Assembly: GCA_033026295.1 (NCBI GenBank)
Contig: CM065182.1
Location: forward strand, 22,070,215 to 22,134,214
Direction of reading: 5' to 3'
Length of the DNA: 64,000 nt
From: Channa striata
Lineage: Eukaryota > Chordata > Actinopteri > Anabantiformes > Channidae
Positions 24,536 through 37,879 of the stretch are shown here, in pieces. Position numbers and translations under genes: made by a program. Each line of letters opens with the position of its first letter. The first letter of the stretch is position 1. The notes beneath the pieces were generated by a model. The model was not told where the DNA came from, searched no databases, and saw only the letters and a list, made by a program, of their open reading frames with translations.

Positions 24536-24977
24536 CAGCCAATGTAGAGCCTGCTCCTTGTGAGGCATCCTGCTCTAGAATTTTTGCAGACCTGCCTTAT
24601 TTATAAATAAATCATAATAATGTGTTTGTGTCATTAAGCAAAAGAATACTGCCACATGTACATAGCATTTTACTGAAAAAAATAAATTCATGTGTGACAT
24701 CTTTGTAATCATCAACATATTCATAAGTGCAAATTATTTTGTTATTTATTAATATGCAACTGGTTAAAATTAACACAGCCTGTAGTATTCTGCATTCAAG
24801 CTGCCTTACCCTAAAGTCCAGGTTAATTTCAGGGGTTCAGTTTTGTTTGCAGTCACACCATAAAGCTTTGAAGTGATGCCACAGGCTGGCCAGTGGTGGG
24901 TATACATTTATGTATTCCTATATTGATTTTGTTTGTCTAACTTAGAACCTGAATTACACCTGCTGCATTGAAAAACA
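24536..24977. other. Intronic AT-rich DNA, nothing recognised
   Basis: No coding or repeat signal seen. Confidence 0.45.
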
Positions 24978-25063
24978 TGGTGACGGAGTGGTTAGTGCTG
25001 CTGCCTCCCTGCAGGCTTTCTGTGTGGAGTTTGCATGTTCTCCCCGTGCATGGGTTTCCTCCA
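24978..25063 (+). repeat. Fragment of a common teleost interspersed repeat (GCATGTTCTCCCCGTG)
   Basis: GGTTAGTGCTGCTGCCTCCC followed by TGTGTGGAGTTTGCATGTTC and TCCCCGTGCATGGGTTTCC is the highly recurrent left portion of a fish repeat. I recognise the sequence but do not recall its class with certainty. Confidence 0.65.
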
Positions 25064-27320
25064 TTACTGTGATATTAAAAGTTTTGACGTGATATGGGAA
25101 GTAACACTTTATGGATTGCAGTAAGTCAAAATTTATTTGAAATAAGTTAAAGTTAAAGTAACCAGAAAAGCAGTTGAATTCACAAAATGTATGTATGATA
25201 TTAAATTCAGTGAATGTACCCACTGTTGCCTTTCATGACAAAAAGTATGATAAATTAATTTCAAGAGGTGAAATAAACGCTCCGTGTTGTATTCTGTGTC
25301 AGTGGTAAATAGCAATATGGATACATTATTTAAAAAAAAAAAAAGCTTTTTGGCCCTACATAAAAATAGTGTGTCACGTCTGTACAGGGAATTGAATTGT
25401 AAACTCGCGTACCCTTTGCAGCATAGTGTCGCTCACTGCTAAATATAGATGAAACAACCTGTGGCCTCTGATGGAACATAATCTGCATTTGTCATGGAAA
25501 AAAGAAAGAGAGGCAGGGCATTTATCAAAGGGTGGCATAACGAAGCATAACGTCTCTCGTTTATAATTATTAGATTATCTCTCCGGCAGATTCATCACTG
25601 CATTATGCAGTGCCAGGTTTTCCCATGACTGCTACGGTTGAAAAGGCTGGATTTCAGGTGATAGAAAACTGCGTGCAATTAATAATCATGTTCCAAAAAT
25701 ATTTTGAGTCAAAAGGCTTAACAAGACAGAGAACTTTGATAACAATACAGTATCAACAGAAAATCAGTGTAATTATTGTGAGAAATATACTTTTATCACC
25801 TTGTCTGTTACTGTCTGAAATGCCGCCCAGGGAACGTGGTTCTAAAATTGGATCCAAGGCTCAGAACAGCGAAGCTGCTGTTCAAACCACACTTCAGAGC
25901 GCTCTGCTTGGAAATAAGTGTCAGCTCTTTTAGGGCACAGTCCACTGCAGACGCATTCAGGCTCCCGGTACTGAAACTCTGCATCCCTTCAAATGCACAG
26001 GACTCAACAGCACAGCTTCTCATAATACTAATATTGCTAAAACCATTATTACTAGGAGAAGTAACAATAATAATCATTTAAATGCTTCCTAAATTCCAGC
26101 TGTGTTTTGAAATTGGAAGCGCTTTTTATTCACTTCACAAATCCTCTGTAAATGCAAATGTTGGCAGCTGAAATATTCTGCATTGATGTAGCTGTTTGAT
26201 GATTCAGCAAACAGCTGTTCGTGAGTACAGGCATTTTGCTGGCCTGGTTTGGAGCAACAATAAACTTATAAAAATCAACTTTTTTATGGCTATTTTAATA
26301 CTGTATATTCAATGCAGCTGAAGTCAATAGTAGAGTCCAATGCATATCCATTCAGTTAGGCTCATATTGTAATAAATATAATAATAAAAATATATAAATC
26401 ACAAGGTTTGACAGTAGTCTGTATAGCTGTAATGTGAATTTTGTATAATAAATGCTTTTTGGGGGATATCCAAAACAAATTCTGATTTATCAAAATTCAA
26501 TCAAAAATAACTTTGAATTCAAATTTTGATTAGTCACAAGGTTAATATAAATATCTGGAATTCACGTTCCAGAAAGCAAAACTGTTTAAATGTAAAAACT
26601 GTTCTCCTTTAAACTGTTACACATAATCATAAAGTGTATGCTCTATCTGTAGTGGCAAAGTGTATGTAGGTGTAAGGAGAACTTTCATAACATTTGAAAA
26701 ATCAATTTAAAATCCATACAATGCTGATGTAAAGTTGCTAAAGCAGGTGTACTGTGCACCATGGAAAAATGCATTTTCGATACTTACTTTGTGCTTCAGA
26801 ACATGTGCAGAGCTTTACGTGACTTCCATGAAAAAAAAAAAACTTTCAGTACAAAAGCCGCTTCCTTCCATACTTTCAAAAGTAAAGTATTGCTGCCTTC
26901 CTCCCATACAAAAGGAAATGGCATATTAGCAAACTAAAATAACCTTTCTTTAAGGTCAGACAACTTTGTGTTCCTCTGTCATCTGAACCGATTGCTGTTC
27001 TATGAGCATTTGTTTGACTGAGTAAAGTTTATGCAATACTGTTATTTTGAAATTCAGGACTTCCATGCAGATAGCCAACGTTGCCTCTGACCCTATTAAA
27101 GCTGTTTAGTGAGTCATGGTATTATGGCAGCAGTAGTGCAAATGTGAGTCATGTGCGAGGACGTGAACAGAAACGTTGCAGCGCCTCCATGCGGAATTAG
27201 GCCCTGACTGTAGTGGGTTTATTCTTGCTTACCGGGGGATTCTCAGACCTAATGTTTCCTACAGCATCAGAAAATAATGATGGTAGGCATGTGTGAGGTC
27301 ATCACGAGTAGCTCAAGTCA

Positions 27321-27432
27321 TATAAATGCAAAGAGAGCAGCTGCACAAAGTGAACACGGGCCAGGTTTCACTTTCTTCTTCAGCAGCAGAGCTTCAGGAG
27401 GAGACTGCAGGTGGTGGTTCACACATGGCAAA
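27321..27432 (+). other. Speculative TATA box and first exon of a nested plus-strand gene
   Basis: TATAAATG at 27,321-27,328 is followed about 100 bp later by ATGGCAAA at 27,425-27,432 and then a donor-like GTAAGAG. I do not recognise a product. The arrangement is only suggestive, and is listed because a well-formed micro-exon candidate follows at 28,019. Confidence 0.2.
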
Positions 27433-27524
27433 GTAAGAGTCTGTGAATAACAGTTATAGATCATGTGTTTTTTTACAGTATGTATGTTTGAGTACAGTTC
27501 ATGCAACCTCTGATTGTCAGGTAA

Positions 27525-27550
27525 TGTGTGTGTGTGTGTGTGTGTGTGTG
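27525..27550 (+). repeat. (TG)13 microsatellite
   Basis: Uninterrupted TG units. Confidence 0.95.
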
Positions 27551-28018
27551 GCAGGTATTATATATTATATCAGATAAAAGGACGACAATGGAAGTCGCTA
27601 ATAACAAATTAAAAAGCATTATCAGATTGTGTAGTGAAAAGGTTTCTAATGCCAACATTTGTCTCTGTAAGCAGCCATTTGATAAGAGACAGGATTACAT
27701 AATTAGAGCAGGTTATGATGAAAAGCAGGATGATCTAGTTAGTAAATATGTCTCAGTAACACATGTAATTCAGAGAATCATCCCATACTAACAACAAACA
27801 TAAGTGTACATAAAGAACCTGGTACGGATGAAATACACACAGTGTACAGGTGCGCAGGCTTTTCTCCCTCCTCATTGTGCTGATAGGTAATGGATGGATG
27901 GATTTCCAGTCTATTGTGACTTTTATTTAGCGTCATGGTGCTTTTGTAATTGTTTTTTTTTTTTTGCTCTGGATTACATTTCAAATCTCGGATCTCCATG
28001 TATTTCTTTATTTGTCAG

Positions 28019-28046
28019 ACTAATCAGTGATGCCATGGCTGTGGCT
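28019..28046 (+). other. Speculative 28-nt micro-exon
   Basis: A pyrimidine-rich acceptor (TTTCTTTATTTGTCAG) precedes ACTAATCAGTGATGCC...GTGGCT and a strong GTAAGTAC donor follows. Joined to the 27,425 ATG it would give 12 open codons ending in phase 0. No next exon was found. Chance is a real alternative. Confidence 0.2.
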
Positions 28047-30754
28047 GTAAGTACTCTTTACTGCTCCTGTTAACAATAGCCTTGAAAGCAATCATGAAGC
28101 CACACGGGGTCTGTTTCACTCACTGAGAGCTACTGTGGGTAACTCTAGGTACAACTCTGCGTTAGAAAATCTACGTGCAATCTACCTGCAATGTTTAGCC
28201 CCAAATGACTTTAGTTGAGTGAAAAAAAATCGATTATAGGGTAACAATCGATTTTTTGGATTACAGGCTGCTAATGTTAACCTAATATCCTGCAATGCTG
28301 CATCAAACTTAACTAAACTTTTTATAATGATAAAAAAAATCTAACATATCTGGTAAAATTGAGGGGAAGCAACAGTCTAAAATGTTTATACTATCCACTT
28401 AATTACTGACATTCTAAACAAATGTTTTATTGTTGACTACTCATAAATATTAAGTTGTTACAATTAGTTTTTCCATTGAAGAAAAAGCTTAAACACGGTT
28501 TCTCTCCCCAAGCACACACAAAAAAAAATCTTTGTAGCTTTGCAAACGTCACAAAAGGCCCACTATTAATCCACTGACACAAAGATGGTGAGTTTACATG
28601 GCTAAATACAGCGAGCACTATGTGTAGCAGGACAACAGATTCTACTTTTTTAACTGGTGTTGTCCTTTATCCGTGAGTCCACTATGGGCTACAAGACATT
28701 CCAATAATAGAATTTCTTTGTAAAACAAATTATTGTCACGTCGAAAATGTTGTTTCTATCTTTGTGCCATGTAGAGCAGCTCCTGTAACACACAGGCTCT
28801 ATTCGTTGTGTGTTAAGTAGATGGACGAGGGGACTGAAAGCCCTGCACTCACATCAGATGAATGCAGAAGTTTGAGTGTGCATGATAAGCAGAAAGAAGT
28901 TGCTGCAATTACTTAACTAATATTACTATTTCAACACAACTTATGAAGTAAGTTTTCAAATTAAAAAGTATATGTAAGCTAGTATTTTGTTTTTTTTTAT
29001 CTTGGAAACATGCATATAAGAAGTGGTGATCACTTTATTGTATATAAATAAAGTTGAATTGAATTAAAATCGATAACAGGCAAGCCAAATTAAAATGTTG
29101 TCCACTGTACAGCTTAACCAGTTTGGTCAACCGACTTCTACACACTGACACAGCTGGAACTAGCCCAAACCCTGGTGCACTTTTTCTAAAAGGGTATGCT
29201 GTTTACCCCTCAACTTCTACGTTGCCCGACAATAGAGAATATATTTTTGACCAACTGAGCTTCTAATGTCAGCTAACCAAAAGCTGACAAATTTCTCTTC
29301 CCATTTTCATATGACAGTAAACTAATCATTATTCTGTCACTATGTTATCACGAAACTGACTATTTGGATGTGTAAGGGTAGATATGGCATGTGCTTTTTA
29401 CTCAGTGGTTTTGGATAGAGAAATAAAAAAATATACCTCTAACAACAGATGTTAAAAACCCCAAAACTCTGTGCATGATTTAACATGCTGTCGGACTTTC
29501 TTTTTTACTAAATGTCTGGGTGTAACCCTGGGGGGTTTCATCCACATAGAGACATTAACCTCAGGCTGAATAATATACACATCACTTAGTGTAATTATGT
29601 TTTTAACATTTCTAACTGGGTGTACAATCGCAGCAAAAACTGTAATTAAAGCAGAAGCTCAGGAAAAAAGGAATACTTCATGACATTTCTGTCAGGGGAG
29701 TGATGGGAAAATCCTCAGCCCTGCTGTCGGCTTACATTTGAATACACACATGCAGAGGCCCTAAATAACTCGAAAGAGAAAAGAGAAACATGTATAATGG
29801 CGATGAGACCAAAAAAAAGAAAAAAAAAACATTGGGTTAATTTCTCATTAATCAATGTCTGCTCCAAATAAGCAGACACGCTCTTAGCAGTGAAGCAGTC
29901 GCTGCTGAAGTGTCTTCCCGAACAAGAAAAGAAATAAAAGCCCGGGCCGTCGTTCTTTATTTGAAGGCTTTTACGCAACAGTACCCACCTATGTCTTTCT
30001 TCGCACCTACGCCTCGAGCTCCACATCCCTGAGTGTGCGGCATCCTAACGGTATGACAATACGTGTGTGATCGACACAAACACGGCTCAAACAGCATGAG
30101 TCACATTAACTGTGGAATAAGCCATGATTATTTCAGTGGTTGCTCTTCTGCTGAACTTCTGGCCTTGGTGCAGTACACTGTCGTGTGGAGTTCAGGAGCT
30201 CAATAGTCAATCCTCAAGCCTGAGATGAGATTCTATCAGCAACAAAAGGTGTCAAGGAGGATAATAGGGAAAACGAGTGGGAACCAAATCTAATAAATAA
30301 ATAACATGTCTGAAACCCTCTGTAGAACCTTACTGTACACAGAGACTGACAGAAATTTACATGTGTTTTTAATGAAGGGAAAATTAATCTCTTCACTACC
30401 TGTGTGCACATCTGTGCTGTGATTTGCCATCTACACGTCTAAGCTCCAGGTAAAATGATCACTGATTCACAGCTATTGACCAATAACCAGACAAAAGCCC
30501 TGCAAACACATATCACGGCCATTATGAGCGCCAGGCCATTACAATGCTTCATTATTTCCCCCTTCACTTCTTAAGTAAACCTAATTTTACTCTATTGTTC
30601 TACTAAACACAGTAAAACAGCAGTAAACGGGTCAACTGTCAACTGCAGCCGTCTAAAGCACAGTAGCGTTGCTAGAAGCCATCTGAAAGACATTACGATC
30701 AGATGGGATGGAAGGTCAACCAAGTGCTCTGGCAGACACACATATATATTATAT

Positions 30755-30797
<43 letters not shown>
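30755..30797 (+). repeat. (AG)n microsatellite
   Basis: AG repeat with one C interruption at 30,766. Confidence 0.95.
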
Positions 30798-30802
<5 letters not shown>

Positions 30803-33800
30803 AGTCTCCCAAGGATAAATATCAATATATTAAATTAAGAAAAACAAATCTGTCTATGATGGACACAAACAGACAGCCACATTCCTTAATGATTCTTATA
30901 GTCAGAGTGAGAACACATGGGATGGCCTCGGTGCGCCCCTCCCCTCGCTCAGCTGAAATCAGCTCCAGCAGCCATGTGACACCAACTTAAGCGAGCGGAA
31001 ACGTGAGACTTTCCTCCGCTTGTTACACTTCACCACACGCGGTAGGGCAGCCTCATTTAAAATGCTTTTAGAAGCAAATATTTGCTGCATCACTACCGGC
31101 GCTGTTCAGTGAGCTTCTGTCACCGGAGGCATCGGCAGAATGAAGCTACGTTTGGAGCGTTTTCTATTAAAAAATATGTAACAAATGTTGTGTAACATTG
31201 TGTGACTTTAGGTCGCACACTGTAACTTTAATTTGAGCAGGAAAACGACTGTTGTAACTATTTTCAAAATGTCAAAACTTCAATCTCTGAGCCCTATTTA
31301 TTCATTTATGTTTTAAGATGGCACTAAAACATGATCAAGGTAAGTATTAATATATAAAATGAAAATAATTGTGCTCACTGCCAAGATTGAAAGTACCCTT
31401 ATATGTTTTCAGTAGTATTATGAGGGACGTGTGCTTGATCTGTGCAGAAACTACATAATGTTTTAGTCTATCTGAAATCACTCTTTAAGATACTAAATTG
31501 TACAGATTAAATTGAGTGGATACCTGCAAGGGCAAGCAGTAAAACAGGAGGAGTTTGTATTTTGGAAGATTCCCTCCTAATTCGACTTCTGCATCACATT
31601 AATATAGTATATTTATGCACAGTGGAGTTTATTGCATTTGTCTCCCACCACCTAAAGGCTTTCTTAATAGGTCATTTTGAACTGGGTGACTGATAATAGC
31701 GGGGACATTTTCCTGATGTTCATATAGGCCCCTGACAGCTGCTCCAAGACAGACTTGAAAATGTTGACCTCTTGTCATCCCTGCTCGTGAAAGGTGAAGC
31801 CTCGGGTGTTGAGTGAACAGTGTGTGTCCCTATCTGCTGGAGAACTAACTCCAGCCAGCCAGCTGTTTGCAGATATCAGACTGATGTCTTGTCATGAAGC
31901 ACAAACAGCAGGAGCAGATGAATTAGTATGCAGACGTTCCTGTTCTGTCTGTGCTGAGACTGATTATTAAACTGTCCATGCTCTATTTAGATGAAACATC
32001 TGGTGCTACTGACAGACCATAGCTGTATGAGATAACCTGCATATTATGAAAATGCATAACAATGACACCCTTGCAGGTGTCGCAGGTCTTTTATTATTCT
32101 TGCTCTGCTGTTTTGCACATTAACTCCTAAAAATATGTTTCAATCATGTTTTAGTATTTCACCATTTTGCAGCTTCAAAATTAACAAATGAAACTGACCT
32201 AAACCTTGAATTAATCAGATTTTATTTGCTGGGAACTGTAGCCTCAAAACACAACAACACATTACAGACACAGAGACTAAAAGGAACCTATGCTGAAATA
32301 TAGTCTTCACCAGCACAAACTCAACTGTACGTACTCTGAGTTGCAAACAAAGGAGGAGAAAATAGAACTAATTCCATTTTCAGGAAAGTTAGGACGCCAT
32401 GTAAAATGTAAATTAAAAAAAAAAAAGTTCACTTGTGAATATACCAAAGACAAAATAACAGGATTTGAAAGTGAAAAATTGGATTGTTTTGCTCATTTTG
32501 AGTTTAAACAGATTTGCAACAGATATCGACAATTTTGGGCCAGGGGTCGGTTTACCACTATGTTACATCACCTCTGCTGTCATAACGAGTTTTGTTTGGA
32601 AACTGAGGGGGAAAAGGGCTTTAATTTTGAAAGCGAATTCTCTACTATTCATGCTTGATGTTGAATTCCAGATGCTCACCAGTTCTGGGCCTCCTGTGTA
32701 ATGTTTGCACTTCAAAATGCATCCAGTAATTTCAGTGAGTGACAGCTCTGGACTGCAGAAAGACCAGTTCAGTATATGGACCCTTTTCTACAACCTTTGT
32801 GCCTCTGTAGGTCATTTGGACCTGCCCTCTTGTACGACCCAGTAAACCAATTGGTGAAATAGCATAACCACGTAGGGAGGCAGGCGTCTGGTAAAACTGC
32901 GCATTTGTTTGTGTCAGACAACAAAATTGTGGATGTCGTTGCTTACAATGGATCCAAAGTGGTGGGCAGTTTTTTTTATGCTTTTTTATCCTAAAGTGCA
33001 GGATTTAAACTTTGCAAACACACCAGTTTGGTTCGACACAAAAACATCAGCATTATGTTAGCATAGTTTTAGGAAGAAAACAGATTAGGATTTGTAAAGA
33101 ATAAAAAAGGTGTGCTCTACCTTAAATACAAGCACTTTCTTAGCATCATGTGGTGATGTAACATGGACTCCGGTGTCTTGTGTGAAAGGCCGACATTTTG
33201 TGAACCATCCACCACTGCAACCTACGTCCTGAGAAACGCTGACCTACTCGCTTCTACCTCACAGGAGGACAGTCTCCTTTTACTGCTAAGCCATGCTGTG
33301 GTCGAACATGCAGTATGTGGTTTCACATTGTTTTGCTAAAATATACAAGACATTCTGGAAAAAGATTTCATCTGGATGCCCCCTAATGCCGCCAAACACA
33401 CAATTACAGGCGCTGCCTTTTGAACACTCCACTGACAATTCAGATGGTCCCTCTCAGCTTTAGTGTGGAAGATGCCGATTTCATATTTTGCTGAAGGAAT
33501 ATCAGATTTCACAACAGGGCAGCTGTTTACTTAATCTACCTTACCTCAGCTTTGAACCTGAGCTTTTTTTTTTTTTTATATAAACTCAGAGGCTCAGAAA
33601 ACAAGAGTGTTTCTGGATCTTGTTTATATATGGTTGTTTCTTTTTTGTGTGTGTGCATATTACAGTTTTAACTGACATTTGTGGATGCAGAGACAAGCTG
33701 TTGTCACTGATAAAGGTCTTCAGCGGTTTCCCTGCGCCCATGCAGTGATGGGCCCACTACAACATCCAGTTGGGATTAATGCGGTGAGGGATCACAGCCA

Positions 33801-35170
33801 CTCAATCTTTGTTTTTTTGTTGTTGAGCATGGGAAGTCTAAACCTCACTGTTTTTATACCAAATCATCGTATTGATCTGTTGCCTCATTAGTACTTACTG
33901 GCATGAACAGAACTTGCTCCTAGCATTAAATTCAAGCGAATATATACAAAGCTAATTTCTGTGTTTTGCAAATCCCCTTCTTGTTCTTTTTATGTAGATT
34001 TTGCAGTGACCCCACTCATTTGAAAATGGGGTTTGTGTAGACAATTCACAGCCTAGAGATGATCTGTTAACAAATGTGCAACTTTGCATTTGTGTGTGCG
34101 TGTGGTGAGCACATGTCAGTGTGTGTGGGCAGGAGGAGACTTCAGCAGATGGCAGAGTTCAGCTAGATAATGACTCTGTGCCTGGCGATGCTGACACACA
34201 CATACACTTGTATCACTTCACAGATGACAGGTGAAGAGAGCCACAGCAGTTTCATTTGTCACACAAGTTTTCTTTCACGATGGTAACTCACTGTTATTTA
34301 GGAAACTTTGAGAAGAAACAATATGCAAGGTCAAAGCAAAATGCAAAAAAAAAAAAAAAAATGAGCAAAAAAGTTGGTAACAAAGATGTTAAGTGAAATG
34401 ATTTGCTATTTTTCCAGATGGTTTTATTGTACTTAGAATTTTTTTATACAGTAGGTCCATGTTACCAGCTCTTGCTTTGACTGTTCCTGCACAAACGCTG
34501 AGTCTGCACAATAGGAAAGCTCAGCAGGTGATCCTCTGCCGACATTACAGCACTTTAAGTGACAACTGGACAGTTTACATCTACCTAATCTCTGATCTGG
34601 CACATACAACGGCTCTCGGTAGAAAAGTCTACCTGATGATGCGTAAAATTGGAAATTGAATAAATAAATAAATACATCAAAACACAAAACTGCGTGTTTT
34701 ATGAGCAAGAAAGATTATTGTGCACTGTTGCAGTGAAATGCAAAACCATGCAAGAACTCATGGAAATTATTTGTCCAATTAAAACTGGACAACTCAACTT
34801 TACTCAAGTCAATCTCTTGCACACCTGTGGGGGAACTTCACCAGCCGTGCATCAACATCACTGACTCTCTGAGAACATTCACAGCAAAAATCAACAACAG
34901 TGGGAACTGTTGTTCAATGTGGAACAAACTTATTAAATAACAGTAAAATACAAGATGCATGCCGTAGGTTTGTATCACAGCCCTATGTCATGTACCTGGA
35001 ATCACACGATCAAGACAAAAATGACAAAAATGTCATGTCATCATTTCATTCCTACTTTTTGTGGAACATATGACAAATGATACATAAGGTTGTTTGGTTT
35101 AAAGGAGTTATTGTCGTGTTTAGTGTAAAGGGCTATAGTGAATAGAACTGGTGAACAGTAACTGGCTGAA

Positions 35171-35472
35171 ATCCATCCATTATCTAAAACCACTTTTCCG
35201 GGGGCGACCAGCCACCAATGGCCGTCTTGGTGCTGGGTAAAACGGGAGGGTTGCGGCACGAAGGGCATCTGGCTTCCGTGGCTGTGGAGACCCCTGAAGG
35301 GACAAGCCAAAAGCTGTTGATCTGTAACCTGTTTAGGGTCGAAGGGGGCTGGAGCGTACCCCCGCTGACATTAGGCAAAAGGTGTGGTCCACCCAGGACA
35401 GTTCTCCAGTCCATATCAAGGCCAACACAGAAAGACATACACAGGCAGACAACCACTGACACACACACTCAC
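35171..35472 (-). repeat. Interspersed repeat, minus, interrupted by a nested element
   Basis: ATCCATCCATTATCTAAAAC at the left and CCTGTTTAGGGTCG...GGGGGCTGGAG...GTCCACCCAGGACAG...ACACAGAAAGACATAC at the right are, on the minus strand, the 3' half of what I recall as the same repeat family as the fragment at 25.0 kb. That family ends in ATGGATGGAT. The two parts are split by about 130 bp of unrelated sequence. Confidence 0.6.
35199..35327 (+). mobile_element. Non-autonomous RTE-derived element nested in the repeat
   Basis: GGAGGGTTGCGGCACGAAGGGC resembles the RTE 5' head in this window (GAGGGTTGCGTCAGGAAGGGC at 48,608-48,628). GCTGTGGAGACCCCTGAAGG resembles the RTE 3' end (GCTGTGGCGACCCCTGATGG at 51,606-51,625). 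Head and tail lie next to each other with no coding region, as in a deletion derivative mobilised by RTE machinery. Boundaries are approximate. Confidence 0.55.
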
Positions 35473-37120
35473 TAAGCTGAAATCAGATTATTAAAAAAAG
35501 ATATCTTCACTGACTAACTGAACTGTTTTACCCACGTTCATCGCTATTAAATCTTCACTACTGATGGTTGGTATCAGTTACCCAAAGACTCACAGATTGG
35601 AAAAGTACTTGGAATGCCACAGTAGCACATCCTATTAAAAAACACACTCTTGACCTTGAGGATGAGCTCAGTATCGCTCGCATGAAAATGCTGACATTCT
35701 TGACTTTGTTGCCCGACAACCACAACAGTCCTATAAATAATTCTCACTGGCTTTCCCCTTGTGCACTTGGAGCTCACCTGCCTGAATTACACTTTCCTAC
35801 TGATAAAAGGTTCCAACATGAAGAACTGCAAACTGCACCTTGGTGAAGCACAGGGAGTAAAAAAAAAGAATCCCCACAAAGACAGATGCCTCATACATAT
35901 TTAAGTACAAGAAGAAGAGAACACGGGGTGAGAGCTGGCCCCTCTGGTGGATCCTAAATTATACCAACTAATATAAGGCTTTTCCTCAGAAAATATTTAG
36001 GTAATGAAACACACAGAGAGCAGGAGAACATTACAGAGCAGGGAAAAAAAGGTGGCCTCAACAGAATACAAAGACACTTGCAGTATAGTGCATTTTACCT
36101 ACAGCTTATGATATGATATGATATACAGCAGGTTTGATCACCATAAAGGGATGTAGAACATCTCCTGTTAATATTTAACAGGAGTGCTGGCGTGCTCTAC
36201 ACTAACTGCAAAGACATTATGAGGCATAATGTGGAAGTATCATTCCAGTTTTTTGGTCCTGATTCGGCTCCTTTAATAGTTGGTATGCTGAATATATGGA
36301 GTCAATCTTATATCTGTGAAGCGTTATCGGTGGTTTGATCTTTACAGATGGGGTCGTCACATCCATGCACCTTGACAGGAGGTGGGTTGGCGCAAGAGGT
36401 TCTTTTGCTTTATTAACACCAAAAACACACAACACACATCTTTTTTGACTGCAACAGAAAATCTGGCCTTTGGCTGGTGGTACAGAAGTGTATCCTGATG
36501 GATGATGATTGTCAGCTGTCTTCTTTGATCCCTGTCTGTCCTTTCAATAAGAACAGGACCAGATCTGCTTTCCTTTCACAACACACTTGAGCTTCTTTAC
36601 AAGAGGGATGCACGGTTTCTGATTTTTTTGTGGATGTTTACATCACACATCAGTCATATACTTCCCCAGAAGAGCCATGAGCACTGGGGAACGTGTGTAA
36701 TGAAGAGTTAATGCGACAGATGAGGAAATATTGCAGAGTTTGCAGGAGTGAGGTGTTCTAAAAAAGATGACATTTTATCACAAGGTAATAAGCAGCAAGA
36801 CAGAACGCCTCAGCAGTGAGGGTGTCAATGATTAGAAGCATTCTGCTGGGCCTTCATCATCATCTTCATTAGACGCTCAGCGTGTTTAGTTGCCATCTCT
36901 AGAGCTTCTGTGATGTAGAAATGCCTAGATTAATTTTGTTCGCTTGTCAACTTTCCCTTTTTACTGCCACCTTCTTGAAAGATGCTTGACTCAACAAAAG
37001 ACTAGCATGGCGCTTAGATCTGAGTCCCTCATCTGCACACAGTCTCAATAAAGATGCACTTAGTCAATTGTAGAGAGCATCTTTAAGCTAATCGGAGGTG
37101 TCCTTGTTCTTTACAAACTT
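35473..37120. other. Intronic DNA, nothing coding
   Basis: A small hairpin CTCCTGTTAA/TTAACAGGAG (36,162-36,184, 3-nt loop) and a GATAT run near 36,109-36,124. The block 36,650-36,930 looks unique and compositionally balanced. Confidence 0.4.
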
Positions 37121-37375
37121 GGTGTCTTGCCCAAGGACACTTGGATGTAAAGAGGAGGAGCTGGAGTTAGGAAAAAAGACACCCTGGTAAGTGGTAAATT
37201 TACTTTACAATCTTGCTTCTCGTTCACCCATTCACACACATGCACTCTGATGCCACTGGCTGCCATGTAAGGTGCTCACTTGACCCACCAGAAGCAGCTT
37301 GGGGTTTAGGGTCTTGCCGGAGGACACTTTGACACAGAGCCAGGTGGGACTGGGAGTCATGCTTCACTAGCACAC
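37121..37375 (-). repeat. SINE fragments (same family, minus)
   Basis: GTCTTGCCCAAGGACACTTGG at about 37,122 and a second partial body at 37,225-37,360 (TTCACCCATTCACACACATG, GGCTGCCATGTAAGGTGCTC, GTCTTGCCGGAGGACACTTTG) are reverse-complement pieces of the tRNA-headed SINE. Two copies or one rearranged copy are possible. Confidence 0.55.
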
Positions 37376-37721
37376 CTGGTTTCCATTTGCCGCATCAGCT
37401 CCCAAATACCTACTTTAATCCAGATGTTTTAACTAGTTCTTTTCCGGATTGTTACACACGACATGCTGATCACAGACACAGAGAGAGTGTCCTGCTACAC
37501 AATACAAGTGCAAAGGTCATTTATAACAGTAGCTTAAAACAGCTAAGACATACCCATAAATTTGGGTGATGTGTGGAAGCTCTGATCTGTGGAAATACTC
37601 ATGAGATTTAGTTTTTGAAGGTAGAACATTGCGAGAGAGTGGTTGGGGTGGATGGTTGGGTCAGTAACCCACTTTTCTGAGGACAAACCAACATTTGTAT
37701 TAAACCTAACCATGTGTCTTT

Positions 37722-37765
37722 CAGGGTTCGTGGACAGCTGAGGCTGCAGCTGTCCATGAACCCTG
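37722..37765. repeat. 19-bp inverted repeat with one G-T mismatch, 6-nt loop
   Basis: CAGGGTTCGTGGACAGCTG at 37,722-37,740 and CAGCTGTCCATGAACCCTG at 37,747-37,765 around AGGCTG. The single difference is a G-U pair in RNA. Confidence 0.88.
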
Positions 37766-37879
37766 TGGAGCCAAGGTCAATTCAATTCAATAATTTCACA
37801 TAAGTTGCATCAGAACATAAACCAGACACTGACTATACTGCACTTTTTCTATACAACATTTTTGGCAGCATAGGAATGT

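Larger units (their letters stand above)
25064..35170. other. Long intronic stretch, mostly unique
   Basis: Contains the TG and AG microsatellites and the speculative nested exons at 27.3-28.0 kb. A candidate conserved noncoding block lies at 31,600-31,980. The ATAAAGTTGAATTGAATT run at 29,048-29,065 resembles a repeat tail. No gene seen, and the 122-codon frame at 32,290 shows no domain. Confidence 0.4.

Noticed and set aside
30592..30825. Frame with Ser-Leu repeats
   Set aside because: Translation of the (AG)n microsatellite on the opposite strand.
32290..32658. 122-codon plus-strand open frame
   Set aside because: No domain, splice setting or promoter, and its lysine/cysteine-rich makeup fits AT-rich noncoding DNA.
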